Source of the DNA: CAVVTR01 sp963751245
Lineage (GTDB): Bacteria; Acidobacteriota; Thermoanaerobaculia; Thermoanaerobaculales; Thermoanaerobaculaceae
NCBI GenBank assembly: GCA_963751245.1
Contig: CAVVTR010000009.1
Coordinates: 62,001-126,000, forward strand
Length of the DNA: 64,000 nt
Direction: 5' to 3'
Below are positions 20,001 through 27,885 of the stretch, one piece after another. Each line of letters starts with the position of its first letter. Positions within the stretch are counted from its first letter, which is position 1. Both the position numbers and the translations under genes were made by a program. The notes beneath the pieces were generated by a model. It searched no databases. It had not been told where the DNA came from and was given only the letters and a program-made list of their open reading frames with translations.

Positions 20001-20084
20001 ACCTCCGGGGTCGGTCATCGACATGACCTCGAACGATCCGACCACCATCCCGATGAAGCAGTAGAGCCACTGCGACACGGGTGA
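17046..20084 (+). CDS. secreted nine-haem cytochrome c with N-terminal Ig-like and C-terminal beta domains (end frameshifted)
   Basis: About 1,006 residues. A signal peptide (about 32 residues, ends AEAA) is followed by Ig/PKD-like beta-sandwich sequence to about residue 260. Nine CxxCH haem sites lie between Cys273 (CTGCH) and Cys605 (CSKCH): CTGCH, CLVCH, CENCH, CGSCH, CAKCH, CQACH, CMTCH, CVGCH, CSKCH. A helical linker follows, then a C-terminal domain (about 780-1000) of two beta-rich repeats (..VYQDVVGM.., ..VYQDLAPF..). It is probably an extracytoplasmic electron carrier or reductase. Near 20010 a one-base slip shifts the frame; in the alternative frame the protein ends cleanly (..PMKQ, stop 20062-20064), while the literal frame runs to 20084. 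It stands alone, with its own promoter and terminator. Confidence 0.9.
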   Translation: MKASTYRFVNLLLVAALVGGMAWLVPGSAEAAAVDVSVAVTGTPAPGATVTAKATITINDGSSLQSITWSQVSGATAVLSNTTTDTVTAALGNRAAYRQALIHALLSPPITDAQLPPNVPVPPGGFVGGLQNRFEVVGINPFALEEGGAVVLDVKVVTSSGTYHAEADIATALPWATTTGIRNVPINVPVVLHGKTQSSYNWVLTAPAGSTATLTDPAMQSPEFTPDVAGAYTVAVTDQAANATETLIIFAGTWKGVIVGQDANGRPKVDTACTGCHAPGTAIDMFTPWKNTGHAEIFTDNLNTSTHYSESCLVCHTVGYDPAASNNGFDDQPDFAAFIASGMLHDAQPDNWTNMLAQFPKTARLANIQCENCHGPQNSAAHMTGAGGPRQNLSSEMCGSCHGEPLRHGRYQQWQLSGHANYTLADEEGMNGTCAKCHTANGFIAWIDSNFSESSLQITWTADQIHPQTCQACHDPHAIGTTSGSPASNATVRISGDTPMLPAGFVASGVGRGAVCMTCHNSRRGLRNDDTFAVSSAAQAPHVGTQADMVMGQNLYFVQTGERGVHSHVTDTCVGCHMGATPPPDLLSYDQGGTNHTFYASKDICSKCHNSITAETVQGPVEAKLASLQQAIGQGILAVMQTQIQKGATIDLGGLATVTNVAQVSGIQVLDSHGQQGITVTMADNTVIGPVTMGSVKVVPAAGSAVPLWNVADPSLPKATWNLLVVETDGSTGVHNPSFITSALDVALFAVKNANPNPSGGFVNPANNGGPGNGAGAVSCTSPFVYWAEIVARNEGEAGSVWRTDLVARNLVSSNAAVKFVLHAPSGETSATSTIAGGSQGVYQDVVGMMNMTDAKGSLEICSDQPLQVLGRIFQAGEDGTYGQFIDGHVANLGLATGQTASLLGLRQETGKFRTNISVTNGGATAAQVSIALYATDGTALTTYTLSLAPGQVYQDLAPFEARANKPDLGFGFATVTVLSGDNVLTSGVGHRHDLERSDHHPDEAVEPLRHG

Positions 20085-20088
20085 CCGG

Positions 20089-20122
20089 GGGCGGCAGCGC
20101 GAGCTGCCGCCCTCTTCCTTTT
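20089..20122 (+). terminator. intrinsic terminator of the nine-haem cytochrome gene
   Basis: A perfect 10-bp stem (GGGCGGCAGC with GCTGCCGCCC) closes on a GCGA tetraloop of the stable GNRA type and is followed by TCTTCCTTTT. It lies just past both possible stop codons. This is the clearest rho-independent terminator in the window on the plus strand. Confidence 0.85.
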
Positions 20123-20146
20123 GCGGGGGGCCCAGCGGCCCCCCGC
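20123..20146. terminator. second hairpin, same stem as at 1201-1224
   Basis: GCGGGGGGCC pairs with GGCCCCCCGC around the loop CAGC, directly after the first terminator. The stem is identical to the one at 1201-1224; only the loop differs. It may terminate leftover plus-strand transcripts or minus-strand transcripts from the HtrA gene (AAAAGGAAGAG on the plus strand side reads as a T-rich CTTCCTTTT only for plus). Confidence 0.45.
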
Positions 20147-20199
20147 CCGGTGGTCCCCCGGTTCTTTGACGGTCGATCGAGGCAGGCGGTCCGACGCGC

Positions 20200-20420
20200 T
20201 CTCCGCCGCAGCGCTGCCATCCGTGGGCCACTGAGCGCTGTGGCGGTTCAATCACGCGATCAAAGAATGTAGACCAGGGCTTTAGCCCTGGGTCCGCAGT
20301 GCGCCTCGCCAGCTGCAGGGAGGTGTGCCCGGGCGAGGCCGAACCGGTTCCGCAGGCCACGGCCCGCATTCGGCGGGCTGAATTCCGGGCTGCTTTCGCG
20401 GCAGCCGGGACGCCGCCCGC
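20200..20420 (+). repeat. composite palindromic repeat, copy A
   Basis: The core at 20266-20299 is a perfect hairpin CCAGGGC-TTTA-GCCCTGG preceded by AATGTAGA and followed by GTCCGCAG. The left flank (about 20205-20240) matches the flanks of the other copies in a CAGTGG..CGGGTGGCAGCG-type motif read on the other strand. The right flank carries GGCGGGCTGAAT, also shared with copy C. Confidence 0.75.
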
Positions 20421-20514
20421 GGCCCGACGACGGCGAAAGGAAAGGCCCGGGACGCCATGGTGCGCGTCCCGGGCCTCGGTTCGTCCGGCCCCTCGCGGGG
20501 CGGGTTCGACGTGA

Positions 20515-22026
20515 CTACTGCGGGGAGAGGACCACGAACAGCCCGCTTCCCTGGCGGATGATGCGCAGCAGCACCTCGCCGTTGGCCTGCGAAGCCAACT
20601 TCTCGAACGCCGCCGCGCTCTTCACCGGCTGGTGGTCGATGTCCTGGATGACGTCACCGGGCTTCAGGCCCTCCTGCGCCGCCGGGCTGGACGGGTCGAG
20701 CTGGGTGATGACGACGCCGGGCGTTCCGGCGGGGAGGCCGAGCCGGTTGAGGAGGTCGGGGGTGAGGTTCTGCACCGTGATACCCCTCAGGGTGCCCTGG
20801 GAGGGCGCCTGCGCGCTGCCCGCCGTGATGCCGAGGTTGGTCGGGCGGGTGCCGAGGGTCACGCTGACGGTGATCTCCTTCCCCTCGCGGAGGATTCCGA
20901 GCTTCGCGACGCTGCCGGGGTTCATGGAGGCGACCGTCGAGGTGAGCTGGTCCTTTCCGGACACCGGCGTGCCGTTGACGCTCTGGATGACGTCGCCCTG
21001 CTTGAGGCCCGCCCTGGCGGCCGGGGAGTCCTTGGTGACGTCCTCGACCAGGGCGCCGGCGATGTTGGGGACCTTGAACTGGCGGGCGAGCTGCTCGGTG
21101 AGGTCGCCCACGGTGATGCCCAGGTAGCCGCGCTCAACCTTGCCGGTCTTGATCAGGCTCTCGGTCACGTGCCTGACGATGTTGGCCGGAATCGCGAGCC
21201 CGATGCCGTTGGAGCCGCCCTCGCCGCCACCGGCGGCGCTGCCGCTCACCATGGCCGTGTTGAGCCCCACGACGCGTCCGTGGACGTCCACCAGCGCGCC
21301 TCCGGAGTTGCCTGGGTTGATGGCCGCATCGGTCTGGATGAAGTCCTCGAAGCTCTCGATGCCCAGACCGGCGCGGCCCACGGCGCTGACGATGCCTCGG
21401 GTGACGGTGAAGTTGAGCCCGAACGGGTTGCCGAAGGCCATCACGCTGTCACCCACGCTCAGCTTCGACGAGTCGGCCCAGACCGCGGTGGGCAGGTCCT
21501 TGGCTTCGATCTTGACCACGGCCACGTCCGTCTCCGGGTCGGCGCCCACCACCTTGGCCTTGAAGACCCTCTTGTCCGAGAGCATTACCTGGATCTGGCT
21601 CGCCTTGGCGATGACGTGGTTGTTGGTGACGATGTAGCCGTCCGAGGTCACGATGATGCCGCTCCCGAGGGCGTGCTCCTGCTGCTGCCTGGGGATGCTG
21701 TAGGGTCCGAACATGTTGCCGAAGAACTGCCGGAAGAAGGGGTCGTTGAAGTAGGGGGACTGCTGGACCTTGATGACCTGGGTCGTCTGGATGTTGACGA
21801 TGGTCGGTGTCACGGTCTGGGCGATGCGCTCGTTGGCCTTGTCGATGCTCGCGAGGACGTCGATGTTCGGTCCCTCGAGCCCCGCGCCGTCGCGCAGGAC
21901 CACGCCCTGGGCTGTATTCTGGCCGAAGCACGCGTAGGCGGCCAGGCTGACGACGAGGATCGCCGCGAAGCTGGTGGCCGCTCTCAACGGCCGGTTCAAT
22001 CCGAGTGTCCTTCCTGCCTGTCTCAT
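20515..22026 (-). CDS. Do/HtrA-type periplasmic serine protease with two PDZ domains
   Basis: 503 residues. The start at 22026 has GGAGGT at 8 nt spacing; a longer start at 22050 lacks a ribosome site. An N-terminal hydrophobic segment (..TSFAAILVVSLAAYACFG) is a signal anchor or a lipoprotein-like signal. The trypsin-like domain has the triad His137 (TNNHV), Asp167 (ETDVAVV) and Ser241 (GNSGGAL). Two PDZ domains follow (about 300-390 and 405-500). A Gly/Ser loop insertion (SAAGGGEGGSNG) precedes the sensor region. DegP/DegQ-like proteases degrade or refold misfolded envelope proteins. It is divergent from the next gene with about 150 nt between. Confidence 0.95.
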   Translation of the reverse strand: MRQAGRTLGLNRPLRAATSFAAILVVSLAAYACFGQNTAQGVVLRDGAGLEGPNIDVLASIDKANERIAQTVTPTIVNIQTTQVIKVQQSPYFNDPFFRQFFGNMFGPYSIPRQQQEHALGSGIIVTSDGYIVTNNHVIAKASQIQVMLSDKRVFKAKVVGADPETDVAVVKIEAKDLPTAVWADSSKLSVGDSVMAFGNPFGLNFTVTRGIVSAVGRAGLGIESFEDFIQTDAAINPGNSGGALVDVHGRVVGLNTAMVSGSAAGGGEGGSNGIGLAIPANIVRHVTESLIKTGKVERGYLGITVGDLTEQLARQFKVPNIAGALVEDVTKDSPAARAGLKQGDVIQSVNGTPVSGKDQLTSTVASMNPGSVAKLGILREGKEITVSVTLGTRPTNLGITAGSAQAPSQGTLRGITVQNLTPDLLNRLGLPAGTPGVVITQLDPSSPAAQEGLKPGDVIQDIDHQPVKSAAAFEKLASQANGEVLLRIIRQGSGLFVVLSPQ

Positions 22027-22119
22027 TTCAGAGTACCTCCGCTCTGTCATGGAAGCAGAAATGGGGGTCATCGGATTCCCATGCGGCGCGTCCGCGGGTC
22101 CAGAGCGCCGGGGGCGCGG

Positions 22120-22128
22120 TGCTAGAGT
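22120..22128 (+). promoter_or_regulatory. extended -10 element upstream of the VWFA-like gene
   Basis: TG-C-TAGAGT fits an extended -10; no -35 is recognisable. The predicted transcript start is about 45 nt before the GTG at 22180. Confidence 0.35.
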
Positions 22129-22179
22129 GAGCGCGGTCCGCCGCCGGCGGTTCCAGGCCCGGACCGATGGGGGACCGTC

Positions 22180-23517
22180 GTGATCGCCTTCAAGACCCTT
22201 CTCCTTGGGCTGGTGTTCGGCCTTGCGCCGATCCATTTCGTGGTGGGACCGCCCGTGACCACCGTGGACGTCCTGGTGGACGGCACGCAGGTGGCCACCG
22301 TCCGCGGCGAGCCGTGGCAGCTCGCCTGGAACTTCGGACCGGCGCCGTTGCCCCACGAGATCGAGATCGTCGGGCGCGACGCCAGGGGAAACGAGGTCGC
22401 CCGTGACCGCCAGTGGGTGAACCTGCCGCGGCCTCAGACCGAGGCGAGCCTGGCGGTGAGGAGGGGGGGTGCGGGCGCACCGCCCGTGGCCAGCCTGTCC
22501 TGGAACACCGTCGACGGGAGCAGGCCGAAGCGGATCATCGTGGAGCTGGACGGCACGGAGCTCCCGGTGAGCGACCCCGACCGGATCCAGCTGCCCGCCG
22601 TGGACCTGACGAGGTCGCACTTCCTCGCCGCCGAGGTCAGGTTTCCCAAGGGGGTGGTGGCGCGGGCGGAGTGCAGCTTCGGCGGGGGCGTCGAGGACGC
22701 CGCCAGGAGCGGGCTGACCGCCGTTCCGGTGGTGCTCCGGCCGGGCCGGGAGCTGCCGCCGTCCGACGCCATGCAGGGCTGGTTCGAGTCGGGCGGCGCG
22801 CCGCTGCGCGTCGTCGGCGTGGAAAAGGGCTACTCCGACGTCGTGGCCGTCTTCGACCTCGACTGTGCCGGCCGGTTCACGGGCATCACGCCGGACAACC
22901 GTGCCAGCGCCATCCTGCAGTACACCATCCCGATCCAGCCGAGCGAGGGCGGGGACCGGCTCCAGGGGATGTGGGGCGTGCCCCGGCCGGTGAAGACCGG
23001 CGGCAACGAGGTCCGGAAGATCTTCGCCGTGTCGTTCCCCATGGACCTTGACGTGGACGAGTTCCGCGCCCTGATCTTCCACTGGGCCATGCCCGCGGCG
23101 GACCGCAAGGAGGGCGCCCTGGCCAACGCCGTGGCCACGGCGGGGATGGTCGCCGCCACGCTGAACCGCCGCCGGGCGGTGGTCGTGTTCGTCTGCGACC
23201 CCTCGCCGGACGCGAGCACCGTCAGCGTCGAGGCGGCGCGCGCCTACCTGGAGGCCCTCGACGTGCCGCTGTTCGTGTGGACGCCGGACCGGAGGGTCGC
23301 GGACAGAGACCTGCCGGGGTGGGGGCCTGCCGAGGACGCCTCCACGGACCTCCAGCTCCAGGGCGCCATCAGCCGGCTCAAGACGGCCCTCGAGGCGCAG
23401 CGTATCGTCTGGGTCGAGGGGCTCCACCTGCCCCAGACCATCCGGCTCACGCCCGGGCCCAAGCCCGTGTTCATCGCCCGGGGTGTGGTCCGCCAGGCGA
23501 AGCCCGCCGCCCGCTGA
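22180..23517 (+). CDS. secreted protein resembling acidobacterial VWFA-related proteins
   Basis: 445 residues from a GTG start. A hydrophobic N-terminus (MIAFKTLLLGLVFGLAP) directs export. Residues about 25-95 resemble the beta-sandwich seen in acidobacterial VWFA-related proteins (VDVLVDGTQVATV, then RDRQWVNLPRP). The C-terminal ~120 residues look like part of a von Willebrand-like alpha/beta fold (RRAVVVFVCDPSPDASTVS), but a complete metal-ion-dependent adhesion motif (DxSxS) is not evident. Function unknown. A hairpin terminator follows at 23570-23590. Confidence 0.75.
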   Translation: MIAFKTLLLGLVFGLAPIHFVVGPPVTTVDVLVDGTQVATVRGEPWQLAWNFGPAPLPHEIEIVGRDARGNEVARDRQWVNLPRPQTEASLAVRRGGAGAPPVASLSWNTVDGSRPKRIIVELDGTELPVSDPDRIQLPAVDLTRSHFLAAEVRFPKGVVARAECSFGGGVEDAARSGLTAVPVVLRPGRELPPSDAMQGWFESGGAPLRVVGVEKGYSDVVAVFDLDCAGRFTGITPDNRASAILQYTIPIQPSEGGDRLQGMWGVPRPVKTGGNEVRKIFAVSFPMDLDVDEFRALIFHWAMPAADRKEGALANAVATAGMVAATLNRRRAVVVFVCDPSPDASTVSVEAARAYLEALDVPLFVWTPDRRVADRDLPGWGPAEDASTDLQLQGAISRLKTALEAQRIVWVEGLHLPQTIRLTPGPKPVFIARGVVRQAKPAAR

Positions 23518-23569
23518 GCCGTCCTCCCGCGGCTGCCCCGGCCCGACGGAGCCGCCGGCGGCGGGAATC

Positions 23570-23590
23570 CGCCGCCACAGGCGGCGTTTT
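23570..23590 (+). terminator. intrinsic terminator after the VWFA-like gene
   Basis: CGCCGCC and GGCGGCG form a 7-bp stem with an ACA loop, followed by TTTT. It lies between the stop at 23517 and the ribosome site of the next gene (GGAGGG at 23604). Confidence 0.65.
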
Positions 23591-23614
23591 GGAGGGGGCC
23601 ACTGGAGGGAGCTG

Positions 23615-24262
23615 ATGAGAAGGGTCGGCGTGATCGGGTCCGGTGCGGTGGGAAGGGCGCTGGCGGCGGGGTGCGTCGCGCACGGCTACGAGGTGATGAT
23701 CGGCAGCCGCCAGCCGGGAAAGCTGGAGAGCTGGGCGGCGCAGGCCGGACCCTCGGCGCGCACGGGTACCGTCGCCGAGACGGCGCGTTTCGGCGAGCTG
23801 GTCGTGCTCGCGGTGCAGGGCTCGGCGGCCGAGGACGCCGTGCGGCTGGCTGGTCCTGCCGCCCTCGCCGGGAAGACGGTCATCGACACCACCAACCCCA
23901 TCGCCGGGCCTCCCGGCGCCTCCGGCGTGCTGCCCCTGTTCACGGACTCCCGCCAGTCGCTCATGGAACGGCTCGCCGCGGCGGCGCCGGAGGCGCGGTT
24001 CGTGAAGGCGTTCAGCTGCGTGGGCAGCGGGCTGATGGTCGGGCCCGACCTGCGTGGCGGTCCCCCCACCATGTTCATCTGCGGCGACGACGCCGCGGCC
24101 AAGGAGGAGGTGGTGGAGCTCCTGCGGTGGTTCGGCTGGGACGCCGAGGACATGGGTGGGGCCGAGGCGGCGCGGGCCATCGAGCCGCTCTGCATGCTGT
24201 GGTGCATCCCGGGCTTCGCCCGCGGCGACTGGACCCACGCGTTCAAGGTGCTGCGGCCCTGA
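23615..24262 (+). CDS. NADPH-dependent oxidoreductase of the F420/NADP reductase-like family
   Basis: 215 residues. The start has GGAGGG 5 nt upstream. The N-terminus is a dinucleotide-binding Rossmann fold (VGVIGSGAVGRALA) with a basic residue after beta-2 (IGSRQPGK) typical of NADP preference. Later motifs (VVLAVQG, VIDTTNPI, FVKAFSCVG) match the F420-dependent NADP reductase/NADPH-binding superfamily. No F420 biosynthesis genes are in the window, so the electron partner is unknown. The following membrane flavoreductase-like gene starts only 20 nt downstream on the same strand, suggesting one transcript. Confidence 0.88.
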   Translation: MRRVGVIGSGAVGRALAAGCVAHGYEVMIGSRQPGKLESWAAQAGPSARTGTVAETARFGELVVLAVQGSAAEDAVRLAGPAALAGKTVIDTTNPIAGPPGASGVLPLFTDSRQSLMERLAAAAPEARFVKAFSCVGSGLMVGPDLRGGPPTMFICGDDAAAKEEVVELLRWFGWDAEDMGGAEAARAIEPLCMLWCIPGFARGDWTHAFKVLRP

Positions 24263-24281
24263 GGAGGGCGGGAAGACGGGC

Positions 24282-25651
24282 GTGACGCGGGGAGGCCTGG
24301 CGAAGACGGCGGCCGTCGCGCTCCCGGCGGCGCTCCTCGCCGCCATCGTGGCGGCGTGGGTTGCCTGGCGCGGTCCGGAGCTCGCACTGACCGCCTCGTC
24401 CCTGTCCGGCGCCATCGGCGATCTGCTGGCGCTGGCCGGCCTCGTCGGCCTCGCCGCCATGGTCGTCCTGGGCACGCGCTTCCCCTGGGTGGAGCGTGTC
24501 TTCGGCCTCGACCGCGTGTACCGGTTCCACCGGGTCCTGGGTCTCACCGTGCTCGCCGTGTTCGCCGGCCACGCGCTGCTGCGGACCCTCCACTACTCCC
24601 TGCGCCACGGCGGGACGTGGAGCTGGCGCTTCCTGTTCGACTTCAGCCCGCGCGACGTGGCGCTGCTCCTGGGTCACGTGGCCTTCGCTGCGCTCCTCGT
24701 CGTCGTGGCGGTAGTCCTGCTGGGCCGCCACCGCGTCCCGTTCCGCCTCTGGAAGTCGGTGCATCTCCTCGTCTATCCGGCGGTGGTCCTCGGGTTCGTC
24801 CACGCCTGGATCAAGGGTGCCGACGAGTTCGCCGAGCCCCCAACCGGGCGGTCTACGTCGTCCTCGCCGCGGCGCTCCTCGCGGTCACCGGGTACCGGCT
24901 CGCCTACCGGCTGGGCCGGGACCGCCGGCGGACCTGGCGCGTGGCCCGCGTCGAGCCGGAGACCCGCGACGTCACCTCCCTGGTGCTGGAGCGGCCCGAG
25001 GGCGCGGGGCCGTTCGCCCGCCGCCGGGCAGGCCAGTTCGCGGTCATCCGCGTGTGGCGCGGCGGGCGCTGGAGCGAGCCGCACCCGTTCACGATCTCGG
25101 CGCCGCCGGCCGCGGAGGAGCTCCGGTTCACGATCAAGGCGGCGGGGCGCTTCACCTCCGCGGTGCCGTCGCTTGCCCCGGGCACTCCGGTGCTGTGCGA
25201 GGGGCCCTACGGCGTCTTCACCGCCGACCTCGAGAGGGAGCGGGAGGTCGTGATGATCAGCGGCGGCGTGGGCATCACGCCGTTCCTCAGCCTCATCCGT
25301 CACGCCGTCCCGGCCGTGCCGGGAGGCCGCATCACGCTGATCTGCGCCAACCGGACCGCGGACGACATCGTGGCGCGGGAGGAGCTGGGCGCCGCGGCCC
25401 GGGGCGGGCGCGTGCGGGTCGTCCACGTCCTCAGCCAGGCGGAACCGGATTCCCTGCCTGCCGGCGGCGACGGCGTCACGTTCGAGCGGGGCCACGTCAC
25501 GGCGGAGCTGCTGGCCCGCCACGTGCCGTCGGCGCGGGCCTCGTTCCTGATGTGCGGCCCGCCGGCGATGCAGGAGGCGGTGTTCCGCGCCCTGCGGGAG
25601 GCCCACGGCGTGCGGCGGCGCCGTGTCCGGCGGGAGCTCTTCTTCTACTGA
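24282..25651 (+). CDS. ferric-reductase-like transmembrane flavoprotein (frameshifted)
   Basis: About 456 residues when repaired. The GTG start at 24282 lies behind GAGGAGGG. The first ~200 residues form a six-helix ferric-reductase domain with likely haem-ligand His residues (RFHRVLG, GHALLRTLHY, LLGHVAF, KSVHLLV, FVHAW). The frame breaks in the C-run at 24837-24841; one extra C restores EPPNRAVYV. The rest is an FAD-binding domain (HPFTISAP, GPYGVF) and an NAD-binding domain (MISGGVGITPFLSL, MCGPPAM). The protein would carry electrons from NAD(P)H through FAD and haem across the membrane. It overlaps the convergent gene by 7 nt at its 3' end. Confidence 0.88.
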
Positions 25652-26439
25652 CGTCCGCCCGGCGCGCCCGCGGGGGGCGCGAAGACCAGCGCTCCGGGGT
25701 CGATGGGGACGTCGATCTCGGGGTCGTAGCTGGTGGTGATGGTGGTGCGGTAGGTCGACAGGACCTGCTGCTGCTCCACGCGGCGGAGCAGGTAGCGGGT
25801 GCCGTCGATCCACAGCGTGACGTGCTCGTCCTCGACGGTGACCTCGCCCGAGCCGGTCGCGATGGTGTAGGGCGTCTCGCGGCCCCGGCCGCGCAACCGG
25901 AAGCAGAGCACGCCGCGGTCGTCGGCGTCGGGCAGCCTCTCGGGCGCGATGAGGAAGGCACCACCGTGCACGGTGCCGGGCATGAGCATCCCGGGGACGC
26001 GGAGGGAAGCGCCGTCGGACACCCCGGAGGCCACGTCCAGCGCATCCTGGAGCGAGGCCGCGCGGCGCAGCCCGGGGCTGGCGTCCCACCAGGAGAGCAC
26101 GCCGCCGTCTCCCAGCCACACCGTGTACGTGGCCTTGCGCTCCCCGAGGCCGGTGTCCGTGAACCGGAAGAGGAACCCGCCGGGGCGCACGAACGCCGTG
26201 GAGAACGGCTGGCGGCTCCCGAAGCTGCCCCCCTCCACCGCCGATGCCGTCGTCACCTCGCCCGTGTCGCGGTAGCTCGAGCAGCGCGCGTAGACCTTGT
26301 TCATGGTGAGCAGGATCTTGACGGGCGACGGGCCCGCGGCCTCCGCTGCCGGGGGCAGCTCCTGTCCCGCCGCTCCGGGCGCGAGCGCCAGGGCCGCCAG
26401 CGCGCACAGCACGCTCAGGGTCTTCGCTGCAGCGTTCAT
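25645..26439 (-). CDS. secreted LolA-like/DUF2092-like protein
   Basis: 264 residues. The start at 26439 has AGGAGGA upstream. The signal peptide ends about AAGQ. The rest is beta-rich with alternating strands and resembles the LolA/LolB-type half-barrel of exported acidobacterial proteins (..LTMNKVYARCSSYRDTGEV.. near the start and ..DGTRYLLRRVE.. late). The family call is by appearance; it might bind a lipid or lipoprotein. It overlaps the ferric-reductase-like gene at its 3' end and is divergent from the MFS gene. Confidence 0.7.
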   Translation of the reverse strand: MNAAAKTLSVLCALAALALAPGAAGQELPPAAEAAGPSPVKILLTMNKVYARCSSYRDTGEVTTASAVEGGSFGSRQPFSTAFVRPGGFLFRFTDTGLGERKATYTVWLGDGGVLSWWDASPGLRRAASLQDALDVASGVSDGASLRVPGMLMPGTVHGGAFLIAPERLPDADDRGVLCFRLRGRGRETPYTIATGSGEVTVEDEHVTLWIDGTRYLLRRVEQQQVLSTYRTTITTSYDPEIDVPIDPGALVFAPPAGAPGGRQ

Positions 26440-26478
26440 GGCTCGTCCTCCTCGCGCCGGAAACGGCCGCCCTCTATC

Positions 26479-27825
26479 ATGGGCACCAGTATGGCCCCCT
26501 CCCTCGCCGAACGGCTCCGCCTCACCGCCACGTCCATGGGGCGAGCCCTCCGCCACCGCAACTACCGGCTCTACTTCTACGGACAGGGTACCTCCCTGGT
26601 GGGCACCTGGCTGACGCGCGTCGCCATGAGCTGGCTCGTGTACCGGCTCACCGGCTCCGAGCTGCTCCTCGGGGTCGTCGGGTTCGCGGGACAGATCCCC
26701 ACGTTCCTGCTCTCCCCGTTCGCCGGCGTCCTGGTGGACCGGCTCGACCGGAGGCGGGTGCTGGTGGTCACCCAGGTGCTGGCCATGGTGCAGTCGGGGC
26801 TGCTCGCCGTGCTCACCATCAGCGGCGTCGTCACGGTTCCCCAGATCGTGGTGCTCGCCCTCTTCCAGGGCCTGGTGAACGCCTTCGACATCCCGGCGCG
26901 CCAGGCATTCGTGGTGCAGATGGTGGACGCGCGGGAGGACCTTCCCAACGCCATCGCCCTGAACTCGTCGATGGTCAACGGCGCCCGCCTGCTCGGCCCC
27001 TCCCTGGCCGGCATCCTCATCGCGGTGGTGGGGGAGGGGTGGTGCTTCGCCATCGACGCGGCCAGCTACGTGGCCGTGGTCGTCTCCCTCGTCGCCATGC
27101 ACCTGCGGCCGCAGCCCCGCGCCTCGGGCCGCGCCCGCTTCCTCAGCGAGCTCAACGAGGGGCTGCGCTACGTGGCCGGCTTCGCCCCCGTGCGGGCGAT
27201 CCTCCTGCTGCTCGCCTGCGTCAGCCTCACGGCCATGCCGTACGCCGTGCTCATGCCCGTCTTCGCCGGGGAGATCCTGCACGGCGGCGCGCACACCTTC
27301 GGCCTGCTCATGGCCGCTACCGGGGTGGGCGCCCTGGTGGCCGCGCTCTGGCTCGCCGCCCGGCGCACCGTACTGGGCCTCGGCCGCGTCATCGCCGTGG
27401 CCGCGGGAACGTTCGGCGGCGCCCTGGTGGCCTTCTCCTTCTCGCGGTGGCTGTGGCTCTCGGTGCTCCTGCTCGTGGTCGCCGGCGGGGCGATGATGCT
27501 GCAGATGGCGTCGAGCAACACCGTGGTCCAGACCCTCGTGGACGAGCGCATCCGAGGACGGGTGATGAGCTTCTACGCCGTTGCCTTCCTCGGCATGATG
27601 CCGTTCGGAAGCCTCGCCGGGGGGTGGCTCGGCCAGCGCCTGGGAGCCCCCGTCGCGGTGAGGCTCGGGGGCTCGATCACGATCCTGGGGGCGCTCCTCT
27701 TCCTTCGCAAGCTGCCCGAGCTCCGGCGGCTGGTGAGGCCCGTCTACGAGCGTCTCGGCATCCTGCCGGAGATCGCGGACGGGCTCGGACTCAGCACCAA
27801 CCTCACCGTCCCGCCCGAGCGGTGA
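26479..27825 (+). CDS. MFS exporter (MFS_3, enterobactin-exporter-like)
   Basis: 448 residues with about twelve membrane helices. The loop between helices 2 and 3 carries the MFS motif A (GVLVDRLDRRRVL), and a related GR motif appears in the second half (RIRGRVMSFY). The motif PARQAFVVQMV in the first half is typical of the MFS_3 group. Such transporters export small molecules such as siderophores or drugs by proton antiport. No ribosome site precedes either in-frame ATG (26479 or 26491). A TATCAT at 26475-26480 could drive a leaderless message starting near 26491, so the start is uncertain by four codons. Confidence 0.9.
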   Translation: MGTSMAPSLAERLRLTATSMGRALRHRNYRLYFYGQGTSLVGTWLTRVAMSWLVYRLTGSELLLGVVGFAGQIPTFLLSPFAGVLVDRLDRRRVLVVTQVLAMVQSGLLAVLTISGVVTVPQIVVLALFQGLVNAFDIPARQAFVVQMVDAREDLPNAIALNSSMVNGARLLGPSLAGILIAVVGEGWCFAIDAASYVAVVVSLVAMHLRPQPRASGRARFLSELNEGLRYVAGFAPVRAILLLLACVSLTAMPYAVLMPVFAGEILHGGAHTFGLLMAATGVGALVAALWLAARRTVLGLGRVIAVAAGTFGGALVAFSFSRWLWLSVLLLVVAGGAMMLQMASSNTVVQTLVDERIRGRVMSFYAVAFLGMMPFGSLAGGWLGQRLGAPVAVRLGGSITILGALLFLRKLPELRRLVRPVYERLGILPEIADGLGLSTNLTVPPER

Positions 27826-27885
27826 GGACGGCGGACCCGCGAACCCTCCGGCGGTGGGGGCGGGAGGCTTCTTTCGCCGGCCGGT

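Larger units (their letters stand above)
20085..20514. other. intergenic region, 430 nt, with terminators and a composite repeat
   Basis: From the left it holds the GNRA-loop terminator, a second strong hairpin, then a copy of the dispersed composite repeat (about 20200-20420). From 20430 to the HtrA stop I see only GC-rich sequence. No gene is recognised. Confidence 0.6.

Noticed and set aside
24837..24841. Programmed frameshift in the ferric-reductase-like gene
   Set aside because: The site is a simple C homopolymer between domains with no downstream stimulatory structure seen; similar slips occur in several other genes, so sequence error is simpler.
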